This document shows, piece by piece, positions 23,682 through 33,452 of a stretch of DNA of 64,000 nt (position 1 is the first letter of the stretch; each line of letters begins with the position of its first letter). The position numbers were made by a program, and so were the translations under genes. The notes beneath the pieces were generated by a model. It had not been told where the DNA came from, ran no database searches, and saw nothing but the letters and a program-made list of their open reading frames with translations. This DNA is from Paraburkholderia monticola (GTDB lineage: Bacteria > Pseudomonadota > Gammaproteobacteria > Burkholderiales > Burkholderiaceae). Location: NCBI RefSeq assembly GCF_001580545.1, contig NZ_LRBG01000022.1, forward strand, positions 186,001 through 250,000, written 5' to 3'.

Positions 23682-25388
23682 TCAGCTCGCCGCGTGCTCG
23701 ACGATCAGTTGCACGCGCGACACGCCGTTCCACGTGTCGCTCGCGAGCCGGTAGGCGACGGTGGTGCGTGCGGGCAGCGTATCGGTGTGATTGAACCAGA
23801 TCGCGTTGAAGCGCTGGCGGCCGCGCAGCAGTTGCAGCTTCAGATGCTTGTCCTTCACGAGCGCCTGCGAGGCGACCTCGAATTCGCCCGAAAACACCGG
23901 CGCCGGAAAGCCCTGGCCCCACACGGCCGCATCGAGCATCTCGACGAATTGCGGCGTGAAGTACGCGTCTTCGAGCTCGCCGTCGGTTTCGATCGTGCGC
24001 GCGAGCACCTCTTCGGACAGCCATTCGCGGCCCACCGCCTCGAACGCGGCCGTGAAACGCGGCACGTCGGCGGCCGCGATCGTCAGGCCGGCCGCCATTG
24101 CGTGGCCGCCGAATTTGACGATCAGGTCCGGTTCGCGCTTCGAGATCAGATCGAGCGCGTCGCGCAGATGGAAGCCCGCAATCGAGCGGCCCGAGCCCTT
24201 GACGAGCACGCCGGTCTCGTCGGCCGGCGCGAACGTGAACGACGGGCGGTGGAACTTCTCCTTCAGGCGCCCCGCGACGATGCCGATCACGCCCTGATGC
24301 CAGCCCGGATTGAACAGCGTGATCGTGGTCGAGCCGGCGGGATCGACCGTGGCGAGGTCGTCGAGTGCCTGCTGCTGCATGCCGGCCTCGATTTCGCGGC
24401 GCTCGCGGTTCATCGCGTCGAGCTGTTGCGCGAGCTCCCAGGCGCGGCCGACGTCGTCGGTCGTCAGGCATTCGATGCCGAGCGACATGTCCGACAGCCG
24501 TCCCGCCGCGTTCAGGCGAGGCCCGAGCGCGAAGCCGAGGTCGAAGCCCGACGCGTTGCGCGCATCGCGCGCGGCGGCGCGAAACAGCGCGGCGATACCC
24601 GGCTGCATGCGGCCACGGCGGATGCGCTGCAGACCTTGCGCGACCAGCACGCGGTTGTTGCCGTCGAGCTTGACGACATCGGCGACGGTGCCGAGCGCGA
24701 CCAGGTCGAGCAGGCCATCGAGGCGCGGCTCGGGCAGCGCGTCGCCGAACGCGCCGCGGCGGCGCAGCTCCGCGCGCAGCGCGAGCAGCACGTAGAACAT
24801 CACGCCGACGCCGGCGAGGCACTTGCTCGGGAACGTGCAGCCCGGCTGGTTCGGATTGACGATCGCGCGAGCGACGGGCAACGCGTCGCCGGGCAGGTGG
24901 TGGTCGGTGACGAGCACGTCGATGCCGAGCGCGTTGGCCGCCGCGACGCCGTCGACGCTCGCGATGCCGTTGTCGACGGTGATCAGCAGATCGGGCTTGC
25001 CGGCCGCGCTGCGCGCCGCCAGCTCGACGATCTCCGGCGTGAGCCCGTAGCCGTGCTCCATGCGGTTCGGCACCAGGTAGTCGATGCGCGCGCCGAACAT
25101 CCGCAGCCCGCGCACGGCGACCGCGCAGGCGGTCGCGCCATCGCAGTCGTAGTCGGCGACGACCAGCATGCGGCGCTGCTGCTGCAACGCGTCGGCGAGC
25201 AGGACGGCGGCCGCGTCGCAGCCCTTCATTTCGGCGGGCGGCACGAGCCGCGCGAGGCCGGTTTCGACGTCTTCGGGCAGGCATACGCCGCGCGAGGCGT
25301 ACAGGCGCGCGAGCACGGGGTGCAGGCCGCAGCGGGTCAGCACGTCGGCGTCGACGGGAGAGCAGGAGCGCGTAACGATTCGGGTCAT
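23682..25388 (-). CDS. recJ: Single-stranded-DNA-specific exonuclease RecJ
   Basis: 5'-3' exonuclease for recombination and mismatch repair. 568 residues. The DHH phosphoesterase motifs are visible: VVADYDCDGATACAVA (motif I), TVDNGIASVDG (II), VTDHHLPG (III, DHH) and NPNQPGC with GVGVMFYVLLALR (IV). DHHA1 domain with GSGRSIAGFHLRDAL and GGHAMAAGLTI, then a C-terminal OB fold. Sixteen bases downstream of the RpfE-like gene, so probably co-transcribed with it. Confidence 0.95.
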   Translation of the reverse strand: MTRIVTRSCSPVDADVLTRCGLHPVLARLYASRGVCLPEDVETGLARLVPPAEMKGCDAAAVLLADALQQQRRMLVVADYDCDGATACAVAVRGLRMFGARIDYLVPNRMEHGYGLTPEIVELAARSAAGKPDLLITVDNGIASVDGVAAANALGIDVLVTDHHLPGDALPVARAIVNPNQPGCTFPSKCLAGVGVMFYVLLALRAELRRRGAFGDALPEPRLDGLLDLVALGTVADVVKLDGNNRVLVAQGLQRIRRGRMQPGIAALFRAAARDARNASGFDLGFALGPRLNAAGRLSDMSLGIECLTTDDVGRAWELAQQLDAMNRERREIEAGMQQQALDDLATVDPAGSTTITLFNPGWHQGVIGIVAGRLKEKFHRPSFTFAPADETGVLVKGSGRSIAGFHLRDALDLISKREPDLIVKFGGHAMAAGLTIAAADVPRFTAAFEAVGREWLSEEVLARTIETDGELEDAYFTPQFVEMLDAAVWGQGFPAPVFSGEFEVASQALVKDKHLKLQLLRGRQRFNAIWFNHTDTLPARTTVAYRLASDTWNGVSRVQLIVEHAAS

Positions 25389-25404
25389 GCTAAAGGGCCG
25401 TGGA

Positions 25405-26499
25405 TCATTCGATGAAAAGCGAGGCCAGCACGCGCCGCCGCCAGAATTTGCGCAAGTCGCCGCGCGTGACGGTCAGCGTCACCGAGCCGGTGTCGCCGCA
25501 CAGCGTGAGGCCGAGTTCGGCCAGTTCGCCCGACTGCAGCGCCGCGAGCGCGGGCTCGAACCAGTCGGTCTGCAGCGTGGCGAACGCCTGGTTCCAGCGC
25601 GCCCAGTCCTGTTCGATATAGGGCGCGGAAAACGGATCGAGTTCGATGAGCGTGGCGCCGCTGCCTTTGGTCGCGCCACGCCGTGCCGTCGACAGTTCGC
25701 CGTACGACGCCGGCGGCGCGCCCGTCGCGACCCCCGCGCTCAACGCGAGACCGCGCGTCGCGGCGGCATCGGACAGCACCTGCGCGAACGGACTGCGCAC
25801 CGGCCGCGCCGCGCCCTGCGCGTGAAACCAGATCGAGTTGACGGCCGGCAGCCCGCGCGCCTCGCGCGCTTCGTTGACCGGATGCTCGAACCAGGCCATC
25901 TGCACTTCGTTCTGCAGCTTCATCCATGCGCGTGAGCGCTCGCCGGAATGCGCTTCGTGCGGCAGCCAGATCTCGATGTTGCGGCCGCTCGCGCGCAACG
26001 GCGAGGCGCCCGCGAGCGAACCGAAGGCGTCGCTCGACAGATACCAGCGCACCGGCTTCGGAGCTTCGATGCGCACACCGAGCTCCTCGATCAACGGACG
26101 CGCGATCGCGAGCAGCGTGCCCGCTTCGTCGTCCGACAGATCGAGCGAGGCGGGGTCGATCAGCACCAGGTGGTCGTGCGCGATGTGCACATGCACCGGC
26201 TGCACGCAGGCCCACGTCGCGCTGCCGGGCTCGCCGCCGTCGGCGCGCAGCATGTAGGGCGCGAGCGGGGCTTCGTCCGCGGCCGCGGCGGCATCGGGCA
26301 GCGCGCCGAATTGCCGCGCGACCCAGCGCTCGTGCGGCAGCGTGCGCTGAAAATCCTCGCCGATCACGCGTTCGACGAGCGTCGCGCGTGCGATCAGCCT
26401 GTCGAGGGCGGGACTGCGGATGTCATGAAGCGCGGTGGAGGCATCGGCAGCGGCGGGCAGCGCGAAGGGCAGCAGAAGATGGAGGCGGTCGGCAGGCAT
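25405..26499 (-). CDS. RpfE-like / cofactor-independent phosphoglycerate mutase-related protein
   Basis: About 364 residues. Similar to conserved proteins of betaproteobacteria and xanthomonads sometimes named regulatory protein RpfE or PGM-like; I recognise the family but not a proven function. Features: N-terminal LHLLLPFALPAAADA, a central DHLVLIDPASLDLSDDEA segment, an FARW-rich end with LQNEVQMAWFEHPVNEAREARGLPAVNSIWFHAQG, and a C-terminal FWRRRVLASLFIE. No signal peptide or metal-binding alkaline-phosphatase-type motif of a true PGM is evident. A second ATG at 26511 would add four residues; neither start has a good ribosome site. Directly upstream of recJ (16 bases). Confidence 0.75.
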   Translation of the reverse strand: MPADRLHLLLPFALPAAADASTALHDIRSPALDRLIARATLVERVIGEDFQRTLPHERWVARQFGALPDAAAAADEAPLAPYMLRADGGEPGSATWACVQPVHVHIAHDHLVLIDPASLDLSDDEAGTLLAIARPLIEELGVRIEAPKPVRWYLSSDAFGSLAGASPLRASGRNIEIWLPHEAHSGERSRAWMKLQNEVQMAWFEHPVNEAREARGLPAVNSIWFHAQGAARPVRSPFAQVLSDAAATRGLALSAGVATGAPPASYGELSTARRGATKGSGATLIELDPFSAPYIEQDWARWNQAFATLQTDWFEPALAALQSGELAELGLTLCGDTGSVTLTVTRGDLRKFWRRRVLASLFIE

Positions 26500-26511
26500 G
26501 ATGGTGCGCAT

Positions 26512-26829
26512 TGTAGGGCAAACGGTGCGAGTATTTCGACGCGGGGCGGCCGGTGGGTCGCTAGCGTGCGCGAGGCACGTCCTTTGCGCGGAGCGGCGGC
26601 ATTGTGTGGCAAACTTCGCGCTTGATCGCCGGATGCGGCGCTGGGCGTGGCAGGGCGGCGCGCGACGCCGCCGCACCTTGACGCGCCCGCCGAGCCGCAC
26701 GGCGGCGTGGCGAGCGAGGAACGATCCGCGCCGCCGCGAGCCCAACGATCACGACGTCCGGGCCGCACGGCGGACGTTCGATTTCCGTCGCGAGCGGCAC
26801 ACAGTCGAAGAACGCACACAAGGATTCGC
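26512..26829. other. Divergent gap between the RpfE-like gene and lolC (318 bases)
   Basis: No gene seen. Highly GC-rich. On the minus strand a TACAAT hexamer overlaps the alternative start of the RpfE-like gene, which would favour the internal ATG at 26499. On the plus strand the final bases CACAAGGATTCGC provide the lolC ribosome site. I see no clear lolC promoter hexamers. Confidence 0.5.
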
Positions 26830-28075
26830 TTGAAATTTCCCTACGAATGGCAGATCGGCTGGCGCTACACGCGCGCCGGCAAACGCACGACCGGTAACGG
26901 CTTCATTTCGTTCATCGCGCTGGTGTCGATGTCGGGCATCGCGCTTGGCGTCGCGGCGTTGATCGTGGTGCTGTCGGTGATGAACGGCTTTCAGAAAGAG
27001 GTGCGCGACCGCATGTTGTCGGTGCTCGCGCACGTCGAGATTTTTTCCCCGACCGGGTCGATGCCCGACTGGCAGCTGACCGCCAAAGAAGCGCGCCAGA
27101 ACAAACAGGTGATCGGCGCGGCACCCTACGTCGAGGCCCAGGCGCTGCTCACGCGCCAGGACGCGGTGAGCGGCGTCGCCCTGCGCGGCGTCGAGCCGAC
27201 CCTCGAGCCCGAAGTGTCCGACATCGGCAAGGAAATGAAGGGCGGCAAGCTGACCGACCTCGTGCCGGGCGACTTCGGCATCGTGCTCGGCGCGGACCTC
27301 GCGGCCAATCTCGGCGTGCAGTTGAACGACAAGATCACGCTCGTCGCGCCCGAAGGTACGATCACGCCCGCCGGCATGCTGCCGCGCCTGAAGCAGTTCA
27401 CGGTGGTCGGCATCTTCGAGTCGGGCCATTACGAATACGACAGCACGCTCGCGCTGATCAATATCAAGGATGCGCAGGCGCTGTTCCGGCTGCCCGCGCC
27501 GACCGGCGTGCGCTTGCGCCTGACCGACATGCAGCGCGCGCCCGAAGTCGCGCATCAGCTCGCGCGCACGCTGTCGGGCGATCTGTACATTCGCGACTGG
27601 ACCCAGCAGAACAAGACCTGGTTCTCGGCGGTGCAGATCGAAAAGCGCATGATGTTCATCATCCTGACGCTGATCATCGCCGTGGCGGCGTTCAATCTGG
27701 TGTCGTCGCTGGTGATGACGGTGACCAACAAGCAGGCCGATATCGCCATCCTTCGCACGCTCGGCGCGCAGCCCGGCTCGATCATGAAGATCTTCGTCGT
27801 GCAGGGCGTGACGATCGGCTTCATCGGCACGGCGACCGGCGTCGCGCTCGGCTGTCTGATCGCGTGGAGCATACCGTGGCTCGTGCCGATGATCGAGCAT
27901 CTGCTCGGCGTGCAGTTCCTGCCGCCGTCGGTGTACTTCATCAGCGAGCTGCCGTCCGAGCTGGTGCCGGCCGACGTCGCGCGCATCGGCATCATCGCGT
28001 TCGTGCTGTCGGCGCTCGCCACGCTCTATCCGAGCTGGCGCGGCGCGAAGGTCCGTCCGGCGGAGGCGCTGCGCT

Positions 28076-28083
<8 letters not shown>
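26830..28083 (+). CDS. lolC: Lipoprotein-releasing ABC transporter permease (LolC/LolE family)
   Basis: Inner-membrane permease that hands lipoproteins to LolA. 417 residues. One transmembrane helix near the N-terminus (FISFIALVSMSGIALGVAALIVVLSVMNGF), a large periplasmic domain (about 50-270) and three C-terminal helices (FIILTLIIAVAAFNLVSSLVMTV, VQGVTIGFIGTATGVALG, IIAFVLSALATLYPSW) ending PAEALRYE. Start is TTG at 26830, supported by AAGGA seven bases before and by the conserved MKFPYEWQIGWRYTRAGK. Overlaps lolD. Only one permease gene is present here, not separate lolC and lolE. Confidence 0.92.
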
Positions 28084-28831
<748 letters not shown>

Positions 28832-28933
28832 ATGCGGTCCGGCACGGTCGTTGCGGATTGGCTGCGATGACTGACGGCCACCGCGGAGCGCCTGGCCGCC
28901 TGCGGCCCGGCCCCACTGCCAGCGAGACCTTCC

Positions 28934-29722
28934 ATGTGGATCGATACGCACTGCCATCTCGACGCTTCGGAGTTCGACGCCGACCGTGACGCGGTCGCGG
29001 CGTCCGCGCGCGAGGCGGGCGTGTCGCGCATCGTGATTCCGGCGATCGGGCGACAGAACTTCGCGACGGTGCGCGAGCTCGCGCATCGCGTCGAGGGCGG
29101 GGCGTACGCGCTCGGCATTCATCCGCTCTTCACGCCGCACGCCGTCGATGCCGACCTCGACCTGCTGCGCATGGAGATCGAGGCGAGTCTCGACGATCCG
29201 CGCTTCGTCGGCATCGGCGAGATCGGGCTCGACTATTTCGTCGACGGTCTCGACGATGCGCGCCAGCAGTTCTTCTACAACGGCCAGTTGCAGCTCGCGC
29301 GCGAATTCGATCTGCCAGTGATCTGCCATGTGCGCAAATCGCAGGATCAGGTGCTCAAGGGATTGCGCCGGCACCAGCTCCATCGCGGCATCGCGCACGC
29401 GTTCAACGGCAGTTTCCAGCAGGCCCAGGCTTATATCGATCAGGGCATGCATCTTGGTTTCGGCGGCAACCTGACGTTCGAGCGCGCGCGGCAAATCCGG
29501 CGACTTGCCGAGCAGTTGCCGTTCGATGCGCTGGTCGTCGAGACCGATGCGCCCGATATCGCCCCATCGTGGATGTACAAGCAGCGCAATTCGCCCGAGC
29601 AGATTCCGGCGATCGGCGCGATTCTCGCGCAACTGCGCGGTGTCTCATCCGACGCAGCCGCCCTAGGCACAACGGCTAACGCGCTCGCCGCGCTGCCGCG
29701 ACTCGCGCTTTCCTCTGCATAA
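28934..29722 (+). CDS. tatD: TatD family metal-dependent deoxyribonuclease
   Basis: TIM-barrel hydrolase of the amidohydrolase superfamily; homologs have 3'-5' exonuclease activity. 262 residues. Metal ligands: IDTHCHLDASEF at the start, GEIGLDYF near residue 97, PVICHVRKS near 132, AHAFNGS near 155 and VVETDAPDIAPSW near 205. In the same direction as lolCD and comEC. Confidence 0.92.
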   Translation: MWIDTHCHLDASEFDADRDAVAASAREAGVSRIVIPAIGRQNFATVRELAHRVEGGAYALGIHPLFTPHAVDADLDLLRMEIEASLDDPRFVGIGEIGLDYFVDGLDDARQQFFYNGQLQLAREFDLPVICHVRKSQDQVLKGLRRHQLHRGIAHAFNGSFQQAQAYIDQGMHLGFGGNLTFERARQIRRLAEQLPFDALVVETDAPDIAPSWMYKQRNSPEQIPAIGAILAQLRGVSSDAAALGTTANALAALPRLALSSA

Positions 29723-29835
29723 TCGATTCCGTTGGTTGAGAGGGTTCGCGCCGGGCGACGCCCATGCCCGGCGGGCTCGCTGCTGCCCGTTCGCCGGCGC
29801 GTGACGACGTCCGGCGCCAGCGGCGCGGAGGGCGG

Positions 29836-32451
29836 ATGCGGGCGGTCTGGTGCGGGTTTGCGTTGGGAGTGATCTGGCTGCAGCGGCAGGCGGCGTTGCC
29901 GGGTATCGGCGGATGGTGGGCGTGCGTGGCGGCCGGCTGCGTGGCGCTGGGCGTTGCGGTGTGGGGGTTGCGTGGCGACGGGACAGGTGTCGCATGTGAG
30001 CGGGAAGCTGCGGACGGGCGTGGCTTCGGGCACGAGTTCTCCCGCGAGGGATGGCGCGCGTTCCGCGTGCGGCGGGTGGTCGGATGGAGCGCCGTGTGGT
30101 GCGCGGCGTTCAGCGTCGGCTTCGGCTATGCGGCCATGCGCGCGCAAACGCGGCTCGCGGTGAGCCTGCCGCACGCATGGGAAGGGCGCGATATCGAGGT
30201 CGTCGGCAGTATCAAGGGTTTGCCGACGCACGGCGACAAAGGCGAGCGCTTCCTGTTCGACGTCGAGACGAACGATGCGCGGCTCGCCGCTTTTCCGCGC
30301 GTGATCCAGCTCGCGTGGATCTCGCGCGACGTGCCGGCCCCGCGGCTCGAACCGGGCGAGCGCTGGCGTCTGACCGTGCGCCTGAAGCGCCCGCATGGCA
30401 ACGCGAATTTCGGCGTGCGCGATGCCGAGGCGAATCTGCTGGCCCGCAACGTCCGCGCGACCGGCTACGTGAGCGCGCCGGAGCGCGCGCGGCACCTCGT
30501 CGGTCACGCGCGCGGATTCGCCGTGCTGGTCGACCGCTGGCGCGCCGCGCTGCGTGCGCGGATCGACTCGGTGCTCGCCGCCGCGCCGCATCGCGGCATC
30601 GTCATGGCGCTCGCGATCGGCGCGCAGGACCAGGTGAGCCCCGCCGACTGGCAGCTGATGCGCGGCACCGGCACGAGTCATCTGGTGGCGATTTCGGGGT
30701 TGCATATCGGCTTCGTCGCGGGGCTGGCCGGCTGGCTCGCGGCAGCGGTGTGGCGCCGCTCGGGGTGGCTCGGCCGCCACTGGCCGCTGCGCTTGCCCGC
30801 GCAGCTCGTCGGCGTGACGCTCGGCACGATGTTCGCCGCGCTGCATGCGGCGCTCGCCGGCTTTAACGTGCCGGCGCAACGTGCGTTGTGGATGGCCGCG
30901 CTCGTCGCGCTGGCGTTCGTCGGTGGCCGGCAGCTGGCGCGCTCCACGGTGCTCGCCTGGGCGCTCGGGCTCGTGCTGCTGGTCGATCCGTGGGCGGTCG
31001 TGTCGGCCGGATTCTGGCTGTCGTTCTGCGCGGTCGGCGCGATCCTGTTCGCGATGTCCGGGCGGCCGCGTCGGCGGGGTGCTCAGGCGTCCCGCGATGA
31101 TCCGGACGAAGAGGGCAGCGGGGCGCGGACCTGGTGGCAAGGATTGCGTGCGACCTTGGCGCGGCGTCTGCGGGCGCTGGTCGAACGGCTGCGCAGCGCC
31201 GCGCACGTGCAGTACGCGGTGACGGTCGCGCTCGCGCCGCTGACCGCTTACTGGTTCGCGCAGATCCCGCTCGTCGGCCCGCTCGCGAACGCATTCGCGA
31301 TTCCGTGGGTGAGCGCGCTGGTCACGCCGACGGTACTCGCGGGCGTGGCGTTGCCCGCGCCACTCGATGCGCTTGCATGGCGCGCCGCGCACGCGCTGCT
31401 CGACGGTCTCGTGGCCGGCTTGCAGCTGTTCTCCGGGCCGCGCTGGTCGCTCTGGTGGTTGCCGCAGCCGCACGCGTGGGCACTCGCCTCGGCGGCGCTC
31501 GGTGCGCTGTGGTGTCTCGCGCCGCGCGGCTGGCCGTTGCGTTGGGCCGCGCCGCTGACGTGGCTGCCGCTGCTGCTCCCCAGCGCGGACGGTGCCCTTG
31601 CCGAGCCATCGGGGGCGTTCCGTCTGACTGCGCTCGATATCGGGCAGGGCACGTCGGTGCTGGTACAGACCGCGCATCACGCGTTGCTGTTCGATACGGG
31701 GCCCGGTCCGGAATCGACGCACGCGGGAGAGCGTGTGGTGGTGCCGTTCCTGCAGGCGCAAGGGGTGACGACGCTCGATACGCTGATGATCAGTCACGCC
31801 GATTCGGATCACGCGGGCGGCGCGCCGGCCGTGCTCGAGGCGATCGAGGTGCGTCAGCTGGTGGCCGCACTGGAGCCGGACCATGCGTTATGGCCGATGG
31901 CGACGCAGCATGGCGCGCAGACGCTGCCGTGCGTGGCGGGGCAGCGCTGGCAGTGGGACGGTGTCGAATTCACCGTGCTGTGGCCGGACGCCGGGGCGCT
32001 GACCGGCAAGCCGAACGATCATTGCTGCGTGTTGAGGGTCAGCACCTTGCCGACGCGAGCCAGTACGAATGCGCCGCGCTATACGGCCCTGCTGACCGCC
32101 GACATCGAGGCGTCGACCGAACGCGCGTTGCTCGCGCGCGATCGCGACCTGCTGCGCGCGCAAGTGCTGGTGGTGCCGCATCATGGCAGCAAGACGTCGT
32201 CGACCGAGCCGTTCCTCGACTCTATCGATCCGTCCATCGCGTTATTTCAGGTAGGCTACGAAAATCGCTTTCATCATCCCAATGCGGGCGTGTTCGCCCG
32301 CTACGTGGCGCGCCATATCGAGCTCGCGCGCAGCGATCGCGACGGCGCGGTGCGGGTCGACGTCGATCCGGTCGCGCCGGGCGAGGATGGCGCGGCGCTC
32401 GAGCTCGAGCGCTATCGCGACACGCAGCGCCGCTACTGGAAGGAGCAGTGA
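29836..32451 (+). CDS. comEC: DNA internalization-related competence protein ComEC/Rec2
   Basis: Polytopic membrane channel for uptake of single-stranded DNA. About 871 residues from the ATG at 29836, which follows GGAGGGCGG; an in-frame ATG at 29764 would add 24 residues of no known similarity. Domains in order: N-terminal helices with a DUF4131 OB-like periplasmic domain (about 70-200), the competence domain of about 8 helices (about 240-530; GTSHLVAISGLHIGFVAG, ALHAALAGFNVPAQRALWMA), and a C-terminal metallo-beta-lactamase-like domain (LTALDIGQGTSVLV, LFDTGPG, SHADSDHAGGA, VPHHGSKTSSTEPF). Confidence 0.94.
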   Translation: MRAVWCGFALGVIWLQRQAALPGIGGWWACVAAGCVALGVAVWGLRGDGTGVACEREAADGRGFGHEFSREGWRAFRVRRVVGWSAVWCAAFSVGFGYAAMRAQTRLAVSLPHAWEGRDIEVVGSIKGLPTHGDKGERFLFDVETNDARLAAFPRVIQLAWISRDVPAPRLEPGERWRLTVRLKRPHGNANFGVRDAEANLLARNVRATGYVSAPERARHLVGHARGFAVLVDRWRAALRARIDSVLAAAPHRGIVMALAIGAQDQVSPADWQLMRGTGTSHLVAISGLHIGFVAGLAGWLAAAVWRRSGWLGRHWPLRLPAQLVGVTLGTMFAALHAALAGFNVPAQRALWMAALVALAFVGGRQLARSTVLAWALGLVLLVDPWAVVSAGFWLSFCAVGAILFAMSGRPRRRGAQASRDDPDEEGSGARTWWQGLRATLARRLRALVERLRSAAHVQYAVTVALAPLTAYWFAQIPLVGPLANAFAIPWVSALVTPTVLAGVALPAPLDALAWRAAHALLDGLVAGLQLFSGPRWSLWWLPQPHAWALASAALGALWCLAPRGWPLRWAAPLTWLPLLLPSADGALAEPSGAFRLTALDIGQGTSVLVQTAHHALLFDTGPGPESTHAGERVVVPFLQAQGVTTLDTLMISHADSDHAGGAPAVLEAIEVRQLVAALEPDHALWPMATQHGAQTLPCVAGQRWQWDGVEFTVLWPDAGALTGKPNDHCCVLRVSTLPTRASTNAPRYTALLTADIEASTERALLARDRDLLRAQVLVVPHHGSKTSSTEPFLDSIDPSIALFQVGYENRFHHPNAGVFARYVARHIELARSDRDGAVRVDVDPVAPGEDGAALELERYRDTQRRYWKEQ

Positions 32452-32541
32452 GCGCCACGGCGCGCAAAGCAGAAACGATCGGCGGTATGAGCAGCGGCAA
32501 AGCACGCCCACGAGCAAAAAACACAACGGAGATAGCCGCAG

Positions 32542-33345
32542 TTGAAAAACATCATCCATTTCTCGCACGCGAACGGTTTCCCGGCCTCGACTTACCGGAC
32601 CATCTTCGCTGAACTCTCCGACGACTACGACGTGCGCTTCATCGAGCGGATCGGCCATGATCCGCGCTTTCCGGTCACTCAGGACTGGCCGCATCTGGTC
32701 GAGCAACTGCTCGACGACCTGGCACGCAGGTACGAGCAGCCGGTGTGGCTCGTCGGGCATTCGCTCGGCGGCTATCTGTCGCTGATGGCGGCGCTGAAAA
32801 AGCCGCAGTGGGTGCGCGGCGTCGTGATGCTCGACTCGCCGGTGATCGCCGGCTGGCGCAGCAGCATGCTTCGCGTGTCGCAATGGACGGGGCTCGACGA
32901 GCGGCTCTCGCCCGCCGCCGCGACGCGCACGCGGCGCACCCAGTGGGCGAGCCGCGACGAAGCCTGGCGGCACTTCCATTCGAAGCCCGCGTTCGCGCGC
33001 TGGGACGAGCGCATGCTGTCCGACTACATCGACTTCGGCATTCCGCAGAATTCACCCGACGGCACCCGCATGCTCGCGTTCGATCGTCGCACCGAATACC
33101 AGATCTACCGGACCCTGCCGCATACGCTCGGCGCGCGGCTCGCGCGCGGCGCGCCGGTGCCGGTCGGGTTCATCGCCGGGACCCGCTCGAAGGAAATCCG
33201 CCAGGCCGGTCTCGACGCGACGCGCCGCGCGACCGGCGGGCACGTCGAGTGGATCGAGGGCAGCCATTTGTACCCGATGGAAAAGCCGATCGAAACTGCC
33301 CGCGCGGTGCAGCGCATGCTGCGCGAACTGGAGCGAGGCGCCTGA
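32542..33345 (+). CDS. Alpha/beta hydrolase
   Basis: 267 residues. Oxyanion segment HFSHANGFPAST near residue 7, nucleophile elbow VGHSLGGYLS near 73 (Ser74), catalytic acid region PVPVGFIAGTRSKEIR and the C-terminal histidine in IEGSHLYPMEKP. Substrate unknown. Starts with TTG, with GGAG upstream; no ATG gives the conserved KNIIHFSHANG start. Follows comEC after 90 bases and precedes pyrG, whose own promoter lies between. Confidence 0.87.
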   Translation: MKNIIHFSHANGFPASTYRTIFAELSDDYDVRFIERIGHDPRFPVTQDWPHLVEQLLDDLARRYEQPVWLVGHSLGGYLSLMAALKKPQWVRGVVMLDSPVIAGWRSSMLRVSQWTGLDERLSPAAATRTRRTQWASRDEAWRHFHSKPAFARWDERMLSDYIDFGIPQNSPDGTRMLAFDRRTEYQIYRTLPHTLGARLARGAPVPVGFIAGTRSKEIRQAGLDATRRATGGHVEWIEGSHLYPMEKPIETARAVQRMLRELERGA

Positions 33346-33421
33346 CGCGCAGCGCGCGCGAGGCAGCATCCGCGCGCGGCGGGGCGGTCGTTTTTTGCTG
33401 GGTCGGGACCATCCTTTACGG

Positions 33422-33427
33422 TATAAT
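33422..33427 (+). promoter_or_regulatory. pyrG: -10 element of the pyrG promoter
   Basis: A perfect TATAAT 26 bases before the pyrG ATG. The predicted start is near 33434. No strong -35 is visible at normal spacing. Confidence 0.5.
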
Positions 33428-33452
33428 CCGTTTTTCCCGCGAGCATCCAGCG

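Noticed and set aside
27126..27413. Minus-strand frames inside lolC as possible antisense genes
   Set aside because: No promoter or ribosome site and composition typical of shadow frames.
29764..29835. Upstream ATG as start of comEC
   Set aside because: The later ATG at 29836 has GGAGGGCGG directly before it and leads straight into the first hydrophobic helix; the extra 24 residues are Arg-rich.
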